From Erythrocercus mccallii (Eukaryota; Chordata; Aves; Passeriformes; Dicruridae): a stretch of DNA of 64,000 nucleotides. The position numbers were made by a program, and so were the translations under genes. Positions 13,701-25,050 of the stretch are shown piece by piece; positions within the stretch are counted from its first letter, which is position 1, and every line of letters begins with the position of its first letter. Location: positions 248,001 through 312,000 of the forward strand of contig VZRG01000165.1 of the NCBI GenBank assembly GCA_013397435.1, given 5' to 3'. A model generated the notes under the pieces. It was not told the DNA's origin. It did not search any database and saw only the letters and a list, made by a program, of their open reading frames with translations.

Positions 13701-16700
13701 AAACATATAAAAATAACGGAGAAGAAAACTGAGCTCTGAGTACTGAAGTTTTCTACATTTTATTATTTTTAATGTAGAATTCAGGCAGGTATATAAGGCA
13801 ATATACTACAGCTTCATATATAAATGAAGCAGTAAGTTTCAGTAACTTGAAAATTATTTAGATTAAAATTGAAGTTAGCTCCAAATGGAAGTGAGTTGTG
13901 AAAAAGTCCTGTCAAAAATGAACAGAGATCTAAATTTAAAGTTTCTATTGGTTAACAGAATAGTGGAATATTGGTTAAAGACTGTGATTTGAAACCCATA
14001 CTTAAAAAAGAGAGAAAACCAAGTCTTTAAGGAAAAGCATCTGGCCCATGTAAGACGTAATTTCAACTTGTTACCAAGTTAGCAATATTTACTTTTCTTA
14101 GTAGTTTTATAAATACAAAAATATCTTTGCAATGCTACAATAACAACTTTAATCTGATTTTATAGTAATGTTTCAGAAAAAGGTCAAAAAAATAAATCTT
14201 TATCTACCACTAATGTTTTAAACTCTTGTTTATTTAAAAACAAGCAAGTCAAGAACCCCTCAGTTGCCTTATGACAGTAATCACCAAATCATTTGGCTAT
14301 TTTATTAAAATATACATCAATAAGAAATGTTAAAAATCAGAAGTGACATTATTTTGGAGGGTGAATTGCTAATAAAGCAACACAGATTTCATCCTGTGCG
14401 AAACAGCTGGACCATGACGAGATCACATTAGCACTAATTAAAATGATATTTTTTTGTGCAGTTTTTGTTAATCCAGCTTCATTGGACTCAAAAGGATTTC
14501 TGAAATCTGTAATAAAAGCTATTATGTAATCTTACTCCAGTTCTCTTGCACCAGATTACTGTGTGAAATTTCCCTATAATAAACAATATTTTCTTAAAAC
14601 TCTCACTCAATAAAATCAATATTAACTTTTTACTATTATAGCTGGTTTTTCCCAATATATGATCCTCATTTAATTAAAAAAAATTAAAGCTCTAATTTAT
14701 TTTTGCTTGATGAACAAGAAAAAATATCATATTAAAAACAACACTTTGCCATGTTTCTCTTTCTCCCTCACTTTCCCAGGTCCCTGTTGTTCCCAATGTA
14801 TAATTTGCAAAACATATTGCTTCAATACTTACAATGAGAGAGGCGGCCCAGCTGTGGGAGGGAAAGGACAGCAGTCTCCAATATTACCATAATAATCTGC
14901 CTAAGGTCCCATGAGCCCTCTGGAGTATACAATTCTCTATACTGCAGGCCCCAGCTGGAGAATGTTCTCTTGACATGTATGCCAACCTTTGCCTGCAGGC
15001 AAAATAAAAAAAGGCAGAGAAGTAATCATGAAAATAAAAAATCTTGTCAACTGTGGTAGGATGCACTTTCCATGTTTTTTTGCTCACGTAGGCAGTCGTG
15101 CTAACAAAATGATAGGAGACTTTAAAAGACTGCAGCTGGTAAGTGTTTTGCTGGAGAGGGGAGAACATCATATGCCACAGTAATTCTGCAATTTTAACTT
15201 TGGGAGAAAAAATGAGCAGTGATATTGTATTACTGTCAATATTCATGACAGCTTTATTTACCTCCTCTTCTGATGGCTCCTCATTATGGGATTTAGGCAG
15301 GAAAGTGAAACCCTGACAGTGTTGAGCTAATTGCAAAGGGCCAGATTGTGATCTCATTGTTTTGTGTTGGGTGGTTGGGGTTTTTTCATGGTGATGAGGG
15401 CTCTCAGGCAAATAGTCCTGCTGGCTCAGTGGGACTAATTGGGAAGTAAATGCCCATCACTGTGAAAAGGATGCAGTTGGCTCAGGAAACTTTCCAAGAA
15501 AAAAAAAAGCATGACTTTAAAACAAATAAATGGAAAAGGTGGCTGGAAGACACATGTAAAAGATCAAAGGCCAAATATGTGCTTTTGCCCTTCAGTTTCA
15601 AACTCAGTTTTACCCAAGAACCCAAGGCCTTTCTTCTGATTTCATTCAAACAAAAGTAAGAGGAACACCAGCACCACAGAGCTCAAAATAAGTCTCATGT
15701 TGTGATAGATTTCTAAAACGTTAAAAATAGCCTCCTATAAACAAAGAAATAATCTGTGTGCCAGTCACGGGACAGAGGTTGCATTTTCAAAACAGAATTG
15801 TCAAAGTAGGACAAAGAGCTATTTACCATTTTAATTCTAATTAACAACAAAACAAGATTTCCTTTTACTTTTTTTTCCTACTAGAAGAAATATTCCCACT
15901 TGAATATATATTGTTTCATCTCACAATAAAATCATGGATTTTACAGGTTGTGCTCAAGACGGAAGATCTTTGGCATTAAACAGGTATTCAAACTGAAAAT
16001 GTCATACCTCCTGCCTGAACAAATTCAGAATATACCCTCCACCACAGAGACATGGTATATTTCTTATTCTAACATATTTTGGACAGAGTAGATTTATAGT
16101 GTAACCATAAACCATTATGTAAGCAGAGTGAAAATGACTGTGGCAAGTTAAGAGAACAGAGATGCTCCAGGCTCAGAGGACACAGGCGTGGGAGACACCC
16201 AGAGACAGAAGCTGCTCCAAGCAGGAGAATTTTTAATGCAGTCACCATCTCGCTCCTTCCTTCCTGCTCCCCACTAACCCACACAGTTGTTGTTTATGCA
16301 ATGAACAATAACAACCCTGTTAATTTAAAGGTACTTTTCACCTACCTACCTACCTACATGCAAATATGGGTAGGATTGTTTAATTCTACAAAATCTGTTA
16401 TAATCTCCTTTTCTTCCTATATTAAAGACATTTAGAAGTAAAAAGAACATGTTTAGCTCAATAACTGCTCTTGAAGGGTATGTACAGTAGCAAGTTAAAG
16501 GGTACAATTTGTTGTCTGAAAGTGGTAGTCATTACTTAGACTGGGTGAGTTTGTGAGACACCCTGTTTGTCTGGATCATTCTAAAGAATGAGGTCATTCA
16601 TTAAGTCTGCCAGCCATGTGGAGCTTAACTGAAGACACTGGAAAATTTCAAATGAGGAGAAAATTAAAACAAAATCAAATATATATTGAAATTACTGGGC

Positions 16701-18059
16701 CAAGTTTAAATAGTGTAAAGACTATTCTACATGAATGCAAGTGAAAAAGGAATCACAGCCAAAGACTATTTAGAAAGACTTGAATGTTCCCCCACAAAAC
16801 CACTGAAACTGAAGAACATTAAACTCCAGAAAGAAGGGGCTTTTGGAGTCCAAGGCACTCACCATTAGGAGAACTTTTCATGTAGTGCAGCTTGGGACCT
16901 AAGTTTCTAAAATGTCTCTTTGCATTTTGTCATCTGTAATAGGACATGGCAGTAAAAATGAACAAATAACCCCCATTTATGACCATAGAATGAGTTGGAA
17001 GCCTGGTTACAATCACTGCGACTAAGTATATAACTGCCACCATATTCATCTGTGTGTTTATCTGTGTTCTTACAAGAATGAATATCATATTTAGGGAGGT
17101 TTTCCTTCTCTGGTTTCTGGCTTGTGTTAACTACTTACTACTGCGAAGCCACAGGTCCATCAGTAAATCAGATACTCCCCGGTGTACTCACTTGCACTGT
17201 GGTCAGCCTGCATCACATAGCCCAGGTGACCATAGGCCCTAACCCTACTAACCCTACTATTCATTGTAACAAGGTGGCCTTCTTATCCAAGCTGCCTGCT
17301 GGGAACCAGAGATGTCCTTCATAAGCCCCCATATCATCCCCAGGAGCAGTCTGAGAAAGCATAACACACCATGGGCCAGAACCATGGGCAGAAAGATTTC
17401 CAATGACATTTACCAATGCAGATGTAGTACCTACAAAATTTGTTCATATTTGAAATAAATGTAATGGATTTTTTTCAGTTTAGTGAGACCTCCGTAAACA
17501 CATTAAAAATAGTTATCATCCTGTAAAGCTACTGTAAGTAGTTCAAAAAAGTAGGCTATAACTGGGTTACAGATCTCTGCAAAGCATTCATGCTTTATTT
17601 GCTGGTTCAATCACCTAAAAATAAATAAAGTTTTATATAATATGTCATTGTAAAATAAAAGAAAAAAATTAGTTTTCACAAAATGTAACTTGAATAGCTA
17701 GCTTTAAAAAAAGTTTGTTTTATGTCTGATACAGTTTTATGAGTCCAACCCAAAAAACCCATAAAATTTGAACTTATCTGTGTTTCTATTATCCTTCCAC
17801 TAGAAGTACTCATTGATATTAGGCACGGCAGTAAGTATTTTTGTTGATAAATATTAGGAGTAGGACAAGACGCCAGAGTCAATACCCACAAAAAACACTG
17901 TCTGGTAGAAAATGTATTTCAACAAGTTTAGCCCTCCTACAATCTCCAAATGGCACAATTCCATAATTCCATGGTTTTGTCTTGATAATAATAATACAAG
18001 TGGGGGTTTTGCAAATTAACTTTCTCTTACTTTCATCACCCAGTGGGATATGAGAGACT
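7786..18059. other. Intergenic, about 10 kb, no gene seen
   Basis: AT-rich desert with no recognisable exon or full-length mobile element. It has a minor CCTA run (16341-16357), a short CCCTAA-like run (17237-17257), a GGGCCAGATTGTGATCTCAT fragment (15338-15357) and TAAT-rich blocks at about 13300-14600 that may be regulatory. Confidence 0.65.
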
Positions 18060-19130
18060 GGTCTAATCCATCTATCTTAGGCAGCTATTTTTGCTTGGGA
18101 TAAAATCTGGAAGTTCTTGTTTCTTGTTAAGATACAATTATTGAGAGATGCCTCTGCCTGAAATAAGCTACAAACAAGACCAGAGTCGGCCATGGGCCAA
18201 TAGCATGGATTTAAGTTAACCACGAATGGGAGGTAGAGAGAAAGAAATAGAAAAGAGAGGAGACAGGAAGAGACAGACAGATTAAGCAGAAGATAGTCTC
18301 CACACGTGGATTCAGCAGCATCCCATGGGTTCTTCTTCACTCTGTGCTTCTCAGTGGTGGGGGACCCCAAGTTTCTTCAAAACTTTTCACTATTTACACA
18401 TTTTAGCAAACAAAGAAATTAATGCTCATTGCCTACACAGTTCCCTCACGCTATTGCTTAAATTATTTCCTTGACTCTAATGCTAATCAGTTTGATGTTC
18501 AGTCTTCTTTTGAGTTGGTGGGTTTCTTGGGTAGATGGATTGAGAGTTGATGATCATGGTCTCCCCCTGCTAGAATTACCTTTTACCCATTCTGATCTGA
18601 TTTCAGCACAGTTGCTTAATTGACTTTCCTTGTGGCCCATAAATTCTGCATTCTTTGTGCCCATTAGCAGTGATGCATTCTTCTCCCGGAGTATTGTTAT
18701 CCTCCCCCTAGGTCTGAGATAACACTCAGACAATTGTACCACATTTGTTATCTGTGGTATCTTATCTTACAGCTGAAGTTCAAGGTATCCACAGAGGCAT
18801 ATTTGAAAGGGTGGGGAGATGGGGGGACAGTTCAGTGGTTGGTGATGGTCACAGATGGCATCTGTACCATAACTTTGGGGTGATCTTTGTTTGACTGGTG
18901 ATGTACATGTGAGCAGTTGCTTCTTTACCAGTTTTGCCACAGGGGGAATATTTGTCTGGCAGCAGAACCCAGGTTGTGCTAACCAGGTCTCACCTCTGCC
19001 AGGCCTGGAATCAGCACCATCACTCCCTTCTGGTCTTATCTCATGGCAAACTCCTTCTGTGGCCTTAACAGTGTTTGAGACAAAGCAAGTGCTCTTTTTA
19101 AGTCCTCACATCTCTCCAGAGAAAGTCTAG
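18060..19130 (-). mobile_element. Candidate avian ERVL-type LTR, minus strand
   Basis: Read on the minus strand, this segment carries blocks I associate with a bird ERVL-type LTR: GAATGGGTAAAAGGTAATTC, CTACCCAAGAAACCCACCAA, TTTGTTTGCTAAAATGTGTA, CTTGGGGTCCCCCACCACTG, AATCCACGTGTGGAGACTAT and a long TC-rich run. It has no coding capacity of its own; the open frame on the minus strand at 18077-18370 lies within it. Boundaries are approximate and the family assignment is from memory. Confidence 0.55.
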
Positions 19131-19611
19131 TCAGACAGCCAAAGTTAGGTAAAACAAATGGCCTGTTTCTGTTACTTCAAGTTGATTTGGAAAACCTCTT
19201 TAAGCATGAGGTGGGCCAAGTGCCTTTAAAAATCCAGCTCCAAATCTCTGCAAAATCCCAACCACCTATGCTATGAGTTCAGCCTGCAAGTACTTTTTTG
19301 CAAGTACATTTCTATGCTTTAACAAAATCCCGTGGTTCATGTCAGCAGAAAATATTTGCCATCAACTCAAACAGCTCAAAATTGCAGATGCTGCTGAAAA
19401 GCTAGCTCACCCCTGCAGGAGGAGGTCAGATGGTACAACAATGCAGGACACTGAAAAAATCAAAAGCAAAGCAAAAACGTACATATGCAGCCAAGAGTTA
19501 CCCAACAGCCTTGAGATGAAGGGAACATACCTCTCAAGCCTTCCCAGCACATTTTGTGATTGGGTATTCCACAGTGGCTACAGACGTGATGCTGAAAAAC
19601 TTTCTGTTGAG

Positions 19612-20425
19612 TGTCATAGAATCATAGGATGTTCTGAGTTGCAAGAGACCTTAAAGATCATCTAGTCCCTGGGCTAGGGCAGGGACACTTTTTATTAGAT
19701 AAGGCTGCTCAGAGCTCCATCCAGCCTGCCCTCAAACACCTCCAAGGATAGGGCATCCACAATTTCTTTGGAAAACCTGTTCCACTGTCTTACTACCTCA
19801 CAGTAAATTTTTTTTCCATAATATCTTATTTAAACCTACTCTCAGTTTTAATCCATTCCCTCTTGTCCTATCTCTACATGCCCTTGTAAGTTGTTCCTCT
19901 CCGTCTTTCTTGTAGGCTCCCTTCAGGTACTGGAAGGCTGCAATTAAGTCACCATGAAGCCTTTCCTTTCCCAGGCTGAACAATCCCAATTCTCTCAGCC
20001 TTTCCTCATGGGAGAGATGCTCCATCCCTCTGATCATTTTGGTGGCCCTCCCCTGGACTCCCTTCAACAGGTCCATGTCCTTCCTGTGCTGGGACCCCAG
20101 AGCTGGATGGAGCCCTGCAGGTGGGGTCTCACCAGGGCAGAGCAGAGGGGCAGAATCTCCACCCTCTCCCTGCTCGCCACAGTGTTTTGGATGCAGCCCA
20201 GGACACGTTTGGGTCTCTGGAAGTGCACATTGTTGACTCATTTCCAGGGTCTCACCCACCAGCACCTCCAAGCCCTTCTGGGCAGGGCTGCTCTCCATCT
20301 GTTCATCCCAGCCTGTGTTGATACCAGAGATTGCCCCCGAGCCAGGTGCAGCACCCTGCACTTGGACTTGAACCTCATGAGATTTCCATGGGCCTACTTC
20401 TCCAGCTTTTCCAGGTGTCTGCCTA
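19612..20425 (-). mobile_element. CR1 LINE, 5'-truncated, minus strand
   Basis: The 3' terminus begins at 19612 (TCATAGAATCATAGGATG). A long residual CR1 ORF2 frame on the minus strand (19798-20514 open) still shows QGRATKMIRGMEHLSHEERL, LRELGLFSL and LHGDLIAAFQYLKGAYKKDG, the C-terminal part of the CR1 reverse-transcriptase ORF. Relatively good preservation suggests it is one of the younger CR1 copies here. It lacks the catalytic reverse-transcriptase and endonuclease regions and cannot be active. Confidence 0.93.
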
Positions 20426-22299
20426 AGGAAAGGGGACCTGAACATCCACACAAACAGAAAGACAAAAAAACCCAAGCATTTCTGAAAGTGGGAATAAATA
20501 TTTCTACCCTGCACTGAGAAATCATCTGGGATCTGTTATTTTTCCCAATGGGCCTTTAGCACCTAAGCTTGGCCATGCAACATAGTTGTCCAACAAATCC
20601 AGTTGCTACTTTGAGGACTGCCAGTTTCCCACTTTTATTCAGAAAGAAACTACATATTCATCCCGGAAAAATAAAATCCCTCCATTATTTTGGATATAAC
20701 TCAGGACCAATCACTGAGTCTTAGCAGGTTAAAAATAAAAAAAAAATACAATTAAAATCTTCAGTATTTGCACTGTCAAATAGTCTCCTGTCTTCTCAGA
20801 AACTTTTGGATGATTCTGAAAATGCTCAATCTGTTATGATGCTTATCCACATCAAGGGATTATATTTGCTGAACGCAACACACCATTCACACATATGACT
20901 AGGAAGACAGGATTTTTGAGTTGCTACTCACAAGTCAGAAAGTTAGTGATAGGATTTTAAAAGAACCCCTCATAAAAGAGGAATATAAAGAGGAAAATAA
21001 AAGAGGAAAATAAGCACTAATTGCCAGGAAAAACTGACATAACAGAGACACTCCAAAGATGCAGAGGTTTTTGTTTGGAAAAAAGAGAACTTGGATAATT
21101 GAAGAAAGCAGGATTATGATGTTAATACCTAGGTGAAAAGAAAGCTGTGTAAGGTCCCACCATCTTTTCTGTTTCTGAATTGTCTAGTATCAGTAAATTT
21201 TATTGTCTCCTTCTCTAGGTTTCCTAATGCTGTCAGCATGCTGTGCTCAGTTCACCTCCAGTTCAAGAATGAGATCGTAATGCTGTGATTGAGCTGGTTA
21301 CAAAAGGAAAACTGACTGTGATAATTCAGATTAATGTACAGGCATCAGTTTCCTTGGCAAGCTGTTAACACAGATGCAGGTCTTTACAGATGCTCAGCTC
21401 TCTTTTTGGCTTCCAGAGTTTTCCCTTCTCTGATTCCCTGTCTCCCAGTAAAAATGAAAGGGACAGTGCCATCGCAGGTGATTTTGCTTCTTAGTTGTTT
21501 TCCTTGACATCCACTTACGAGCCTAAAAGCATATTTATTCACTATTTGTTTTGCTGTCACAACTAAAGCCTTCCATCAGATACAAGAACCTCACTTAGAA
21601 ATATACCAGAAGATTACCTCTGTCTCAGAAAGCTCTAGGGGGCAAGTCTAATTTACTTCTGTAGACTCAAAGGCAGGGGAGAAGCTAGTGATGGAAATGT
21701 CATCCAGTGGAGGGCCAAAACTAATAACATTCCACAGGAATGGAAATATAAGTCTTTCCAAAAAGGAAACATAGGAATGCAACTCATAAAACCGTAACTC
21801 AAAAAACAAAAAATGTCAGATTTGGGAGTGGAAAAACATGGAGGCAATTTACTACTTTGTCTGAGAGACACAACAAAAACAGTGGCAGGTCCAGGTAAGG
21901 TATTAATAAAATAATTTATAGTGGCACAGAAGGCTGATCCAAACAGCTGAATTTACAGCATCCCAAACACAAGTTTGCAGAATCCAGGAATTCAAATCAG
22001 GGCTGTTCTTTCAGTGTATGGAACAGTGCTCCTATGGTGGAGCAAAGGTTAGGAAACCATGGCTACAGAGTTATATTCAGAAAGAGACTTGGGGAACCCT
22101 GTGGCAACCAACACTGAATTAAAATCCTTCATACAAAGATCATTAATCCCGAATCCCAAATTCAAAGGCTGAAGCATCAAGTTCAAAATATGTGTGAAGT
22201 TTTGCTATTGTGAAAATGCCAGAACTGAGAGTCACTGGGATTCATGTTGTACACAAAAAGTGTAAATTTCAATTTCCATGTGTGGATTTTTGTATCCAA
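20426..22299. other. Intergenic, no feature seen
   Basis: AT-rich DNA between a CR1 copy and the GC-rich island; a purine-rich imperfect repeat of AAAGAGGAAAATA lies at about 20972-21014. Confidence 0.65.
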
Positions 22300-22950
22300 A
22301 TGGTCTCCGCAGGGGGTAGAGGGCCGAGAGTTGCAGGGGAGGCAGCTGCCGCAGTTTCCAGCAGCAGAGACTTCACCCCCTAGCTCGGCCGGCAGCACGT
22401 GTAGGGCAAGCCCGGGCTTGTTCCCCTGAAGCTCCGGTCGGAGTGAGACAGATTTCCAATAGCTGGCCAAAGCAGACCTGATCCTGCAAACCCTTAATTC
22501 CAGCTAGAGTTTTTCAGTGAAGATAGAAGCCGATTCTGAAAGAGGGGCTTTAGTTCCATTTATTCCAAATCATCAGCAGATCTGAACGCGTCAGCCATGC
22601 TCCTTCAGAATGCCTGGCCACGTGGTTACCGGGGGTTTTGTGCAGGGTAAGGGTCGGGGGCGGGGTCAGTGCCCTCCCAATGCAGAGGGGGAGGGGGAGT
22701 GGTCCCGGGTCTGAGGGACAGGCCAGGAGTCAAATCACCTTTGGGAAGGGGAGCCTGGCTCTGATTCAGCCAATGCACTCGATGGGACCCCTGGTATGTA
22801 CCTGGGAAAACCCCGTGCATTGCCTGGGATTGGCTGGGGCAGCCCAGGGGTCTGGGAGGGGACACGAGGCATTGTGAAATCCCGGGTATGGGGGGGTCCA
22901 AGGAGAAACACAATGCTACATCCATGCTTTAGAACCCCTTATAAAAGCAG
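22300..22950 (+). promoter_or_regulatory. Isolated GC-rich segment with GC box, CCAAT and TATA motifs
   Basis: Within AT-rich desert, this segment has two GC-rich blocks (22305-22445 and 22620-22900). The second block shows GGGGGCGGGG at 22656-22665, CCAAT at 22770-22774, an inverted CCAAT (ATTGG) at 22829-22833 and TATAAAAG at 22940-22947, in normal promoter order on the plus strand. No downstream coding sequence is recognised. It may be the U3 part of an ERV LTR, which often has this arrangement in birds, or the promoter of a non-coding RNA. Confidence 0.45.
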
Positions 22951-23248
22951 TGTGCAAAGACAGCAAGTAGCATAAGGGAGTTGGAGCCACAGAAAAAAGC
23001 ATGCTCAGGTTGTTTGCCCTTACACTGCTTAAGCCAGAACTTACAGCAAGAAATCACTACCCATAATAGCATTGTCCATTATTAAAGTCCAGGGACGTGT
23101 TCTGGCTATATCTCAGCTACACACTGGGACCACTAGGCCACCGCATGCAGCAGTCGCACACGTTTTTATGCTGCTATTAATACTTTCAGTTCAATATAAG
23201 GAACCCCAGACTGCTGCCCAGGCAGGATGTAGTTAGATCCAAACTATA

Positions 23249-23958
23249 ATCATAGAATCATTGAATCATTTAGGTTCATAAAGGCCATTAAGATCTTCAA
23301 CCATTAACCCAGCACTGCTAGAGCACCACTAAACCATGCCCCTAAGTGCCGCATCTACACATCTTCTAAACACCTTCAGGTGACTCAACCACTTTCCAGG
23401 CAGCCTGTTCCAACCTTTGTCAACCCTTTCGTTGAAGAAATATCCCATCTAAGACAAAACTTGAGGCTGTTTCTTTTGTTACCTGGGAGAGGAGACCAAC
23501 CCCCAAACACTGCAACTACAGCTCAGGAGCTGTAGAGAGTGATGGAAGCCCTGAATCGCCTTTTCCTCCAGGCTAAACAACTCCAGCTCCCTCAGCTGTG
23601 CCTCATCAGACTTCTGCTCCAGACCCTTCAGCAGCTTCACTGCCCTTCTCTGGACACTCTCCGGTGTCTTATTTGTAATGAGGAACCCAGAACTGGACAC
23701 ATTCAAGGTGTGACCTCACCAGTGCTGAGTACAGGGGGACAATCCCTGCCCTGATCCTGCTGGCCACACAGTTGCTGATACAGTGCTGATTGCCATTGGC
23801 CTTCTTGGCCACCTGAGCACATGCTGACTCATGTTCAGACAGCTGTCCCCAGGTCAGGGCCCCCAGGTCTTTTTCTGTCAGAGAGATGTCCAGTCACTTT
23901 CCCCTAAGCCTGTAGTGCTGAATGGGGTTGTGACCCAAGTGCAGGACCCTGAAACTTA
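23249..23958 (-). mobile_element. CR1 LINE, 5'-truncated, minus strand
   Basis: It starts with ATCATAGAATCATTGAATCA and continues with CAGGCAGCCTGTTCCAACCT, CTCCAGACCCTTCAGCAGCT, CACCAGTGCTGAGTACAGGG and AAGTGCAGGACCCTGAAACT, which are the reverse complement of about 700 bases of CR1 3' sequence. Small insertions (around 23490-23540) interrupt the residual frame. Confidence 0.92.
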
Positions 23959-24090
23959 GTAGTCAGACGTCTTTCTGGAACTCTTACACAGTCCAAAAGA
24001 TCTCACAGTCAATGTTATCAAATATTGGATCTCAACTGTTTTTCTCTCTCCACTGTACCCAATTACCTACAATTCCATTTTTTTCTGAAA

Positions 24091-24117
24091 ACCTTGAGCA
24101 AGAGTACCCTGAGGTTG
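24091..24117 (+). repeat. Left arm of a 27-bp perfect inverted repeat
   Basis: This arm begins ACCTTGAGCAAG and ends CTGAGGTTG. Its exact reverse complement lies at 25024-25050. The flanks on both sides do not extend the match. Confidence 0.95.
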
Positions 24118-24954
24118 GGACCCAGAAAGAAATTTGCTTGATTACTCTTCACATTTCATTTCATATTCATGCACGAAAGGTGTTTGTATCCCCTATGGCA
24201 ATATTAACTTGCACAACCATGTGATAGAAAACAATAAATCATGTCATATTTGCCTTTAAAAAAAAATTCACCAAAAGCGGACTTGTACCACAATTGCAAG
24301 CATCCATGAGTCATATGCAAAAAATTCATCTTAACAACATTTTTTTGTGCATAAAAATGTTAGGGGTTCAAGCACCATTTCCCAACCTCATCATGCTGGA
24401 AATGGGAGTTTTAAGAGAGAGAGAATCTGGACTTTTCAAGGGAATATTTCACACATTTTTTACCCTGCAGTGTGATGAGGAGGCAATGATACACATTTAC
24501 AGAAGAGCTACTGAAGGTGACCTCACAAGGAGAGAAGTTTCAAACGTACTGTAAATAAATGTTGCTTAAGACACTATAAAATAGTGAATTCCCTTATAAT
24601 AACTTGACTTAAACTCTTTCCCAATGTGCGACTGCTTAGCATGGCCCAAACCTTTCACCATTATTCATCTGCAGATGACGAGTACAGCTTATTGTGAGGT
24701 TTTGCTACCTGCTGAGACTGCACCTACGTAAGCACAGGTTGATAAAATTCCCCGCTAGATCATCCTGCAGTTTGTATATTTAATGGCTGACAGAACTTCC
24801 TTCAGGACAGATGTAGATGTTGCCTTCCTTACCTGAAACACATTTGCTCACAATCAACAGCCTTTTACTCTCCAATGGCACAACATTATTTCAGATCATC
24901 ACTCCAGTCAAGGAAACTGGGACATCAGCAATGAAGGGGTGATTTAATCCTTGA

Positions 24955-25024
24955 GCACTGATCTCTAAAATCATTGGCATGGATCTCTAAAATCAGTGGC
25001 ACTGATCTCTAAAATCAGAGGCAC
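24955..25024. repeat. 22-bp tandem repeat, three copies
   Basis: Units at 24955-24976, 24977-24998 and 24999-25020 share the core GATCTCTAAAATCA and end in TTG, GTG and GAG; a partial fourth unit (GCAC) follows. Copies differ at two to four positions. Confidence 0.9.
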
Positions 25025-25050
25025 AACCTCAGGGTACTCTTGCTCAAGGT
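25024..25050 (-). repeat. Right arm of a 27-bp perfect inverted repeat
   Basis: This arm begins CAACCTCAG and ends CTTGCTCAAGGT, the exact reverse complement of 24091-24117. It abuts the end of the 22-bp tandem repeat. Confidence 0.95.

Noticed and set aside
14884..15411. Minus-strand open frame of 175 codons
   Set aside because: No recognisable domain, composition like random AT-rich DNA, and no splice or promoter context; length alone is not enough in a 64-kb window.
19798..20514. Minus-strand open frame of 238 codons
   Set aside because: It is the residual CR1 ORF2 C-terminus within the CR1 copy, not a host gene.
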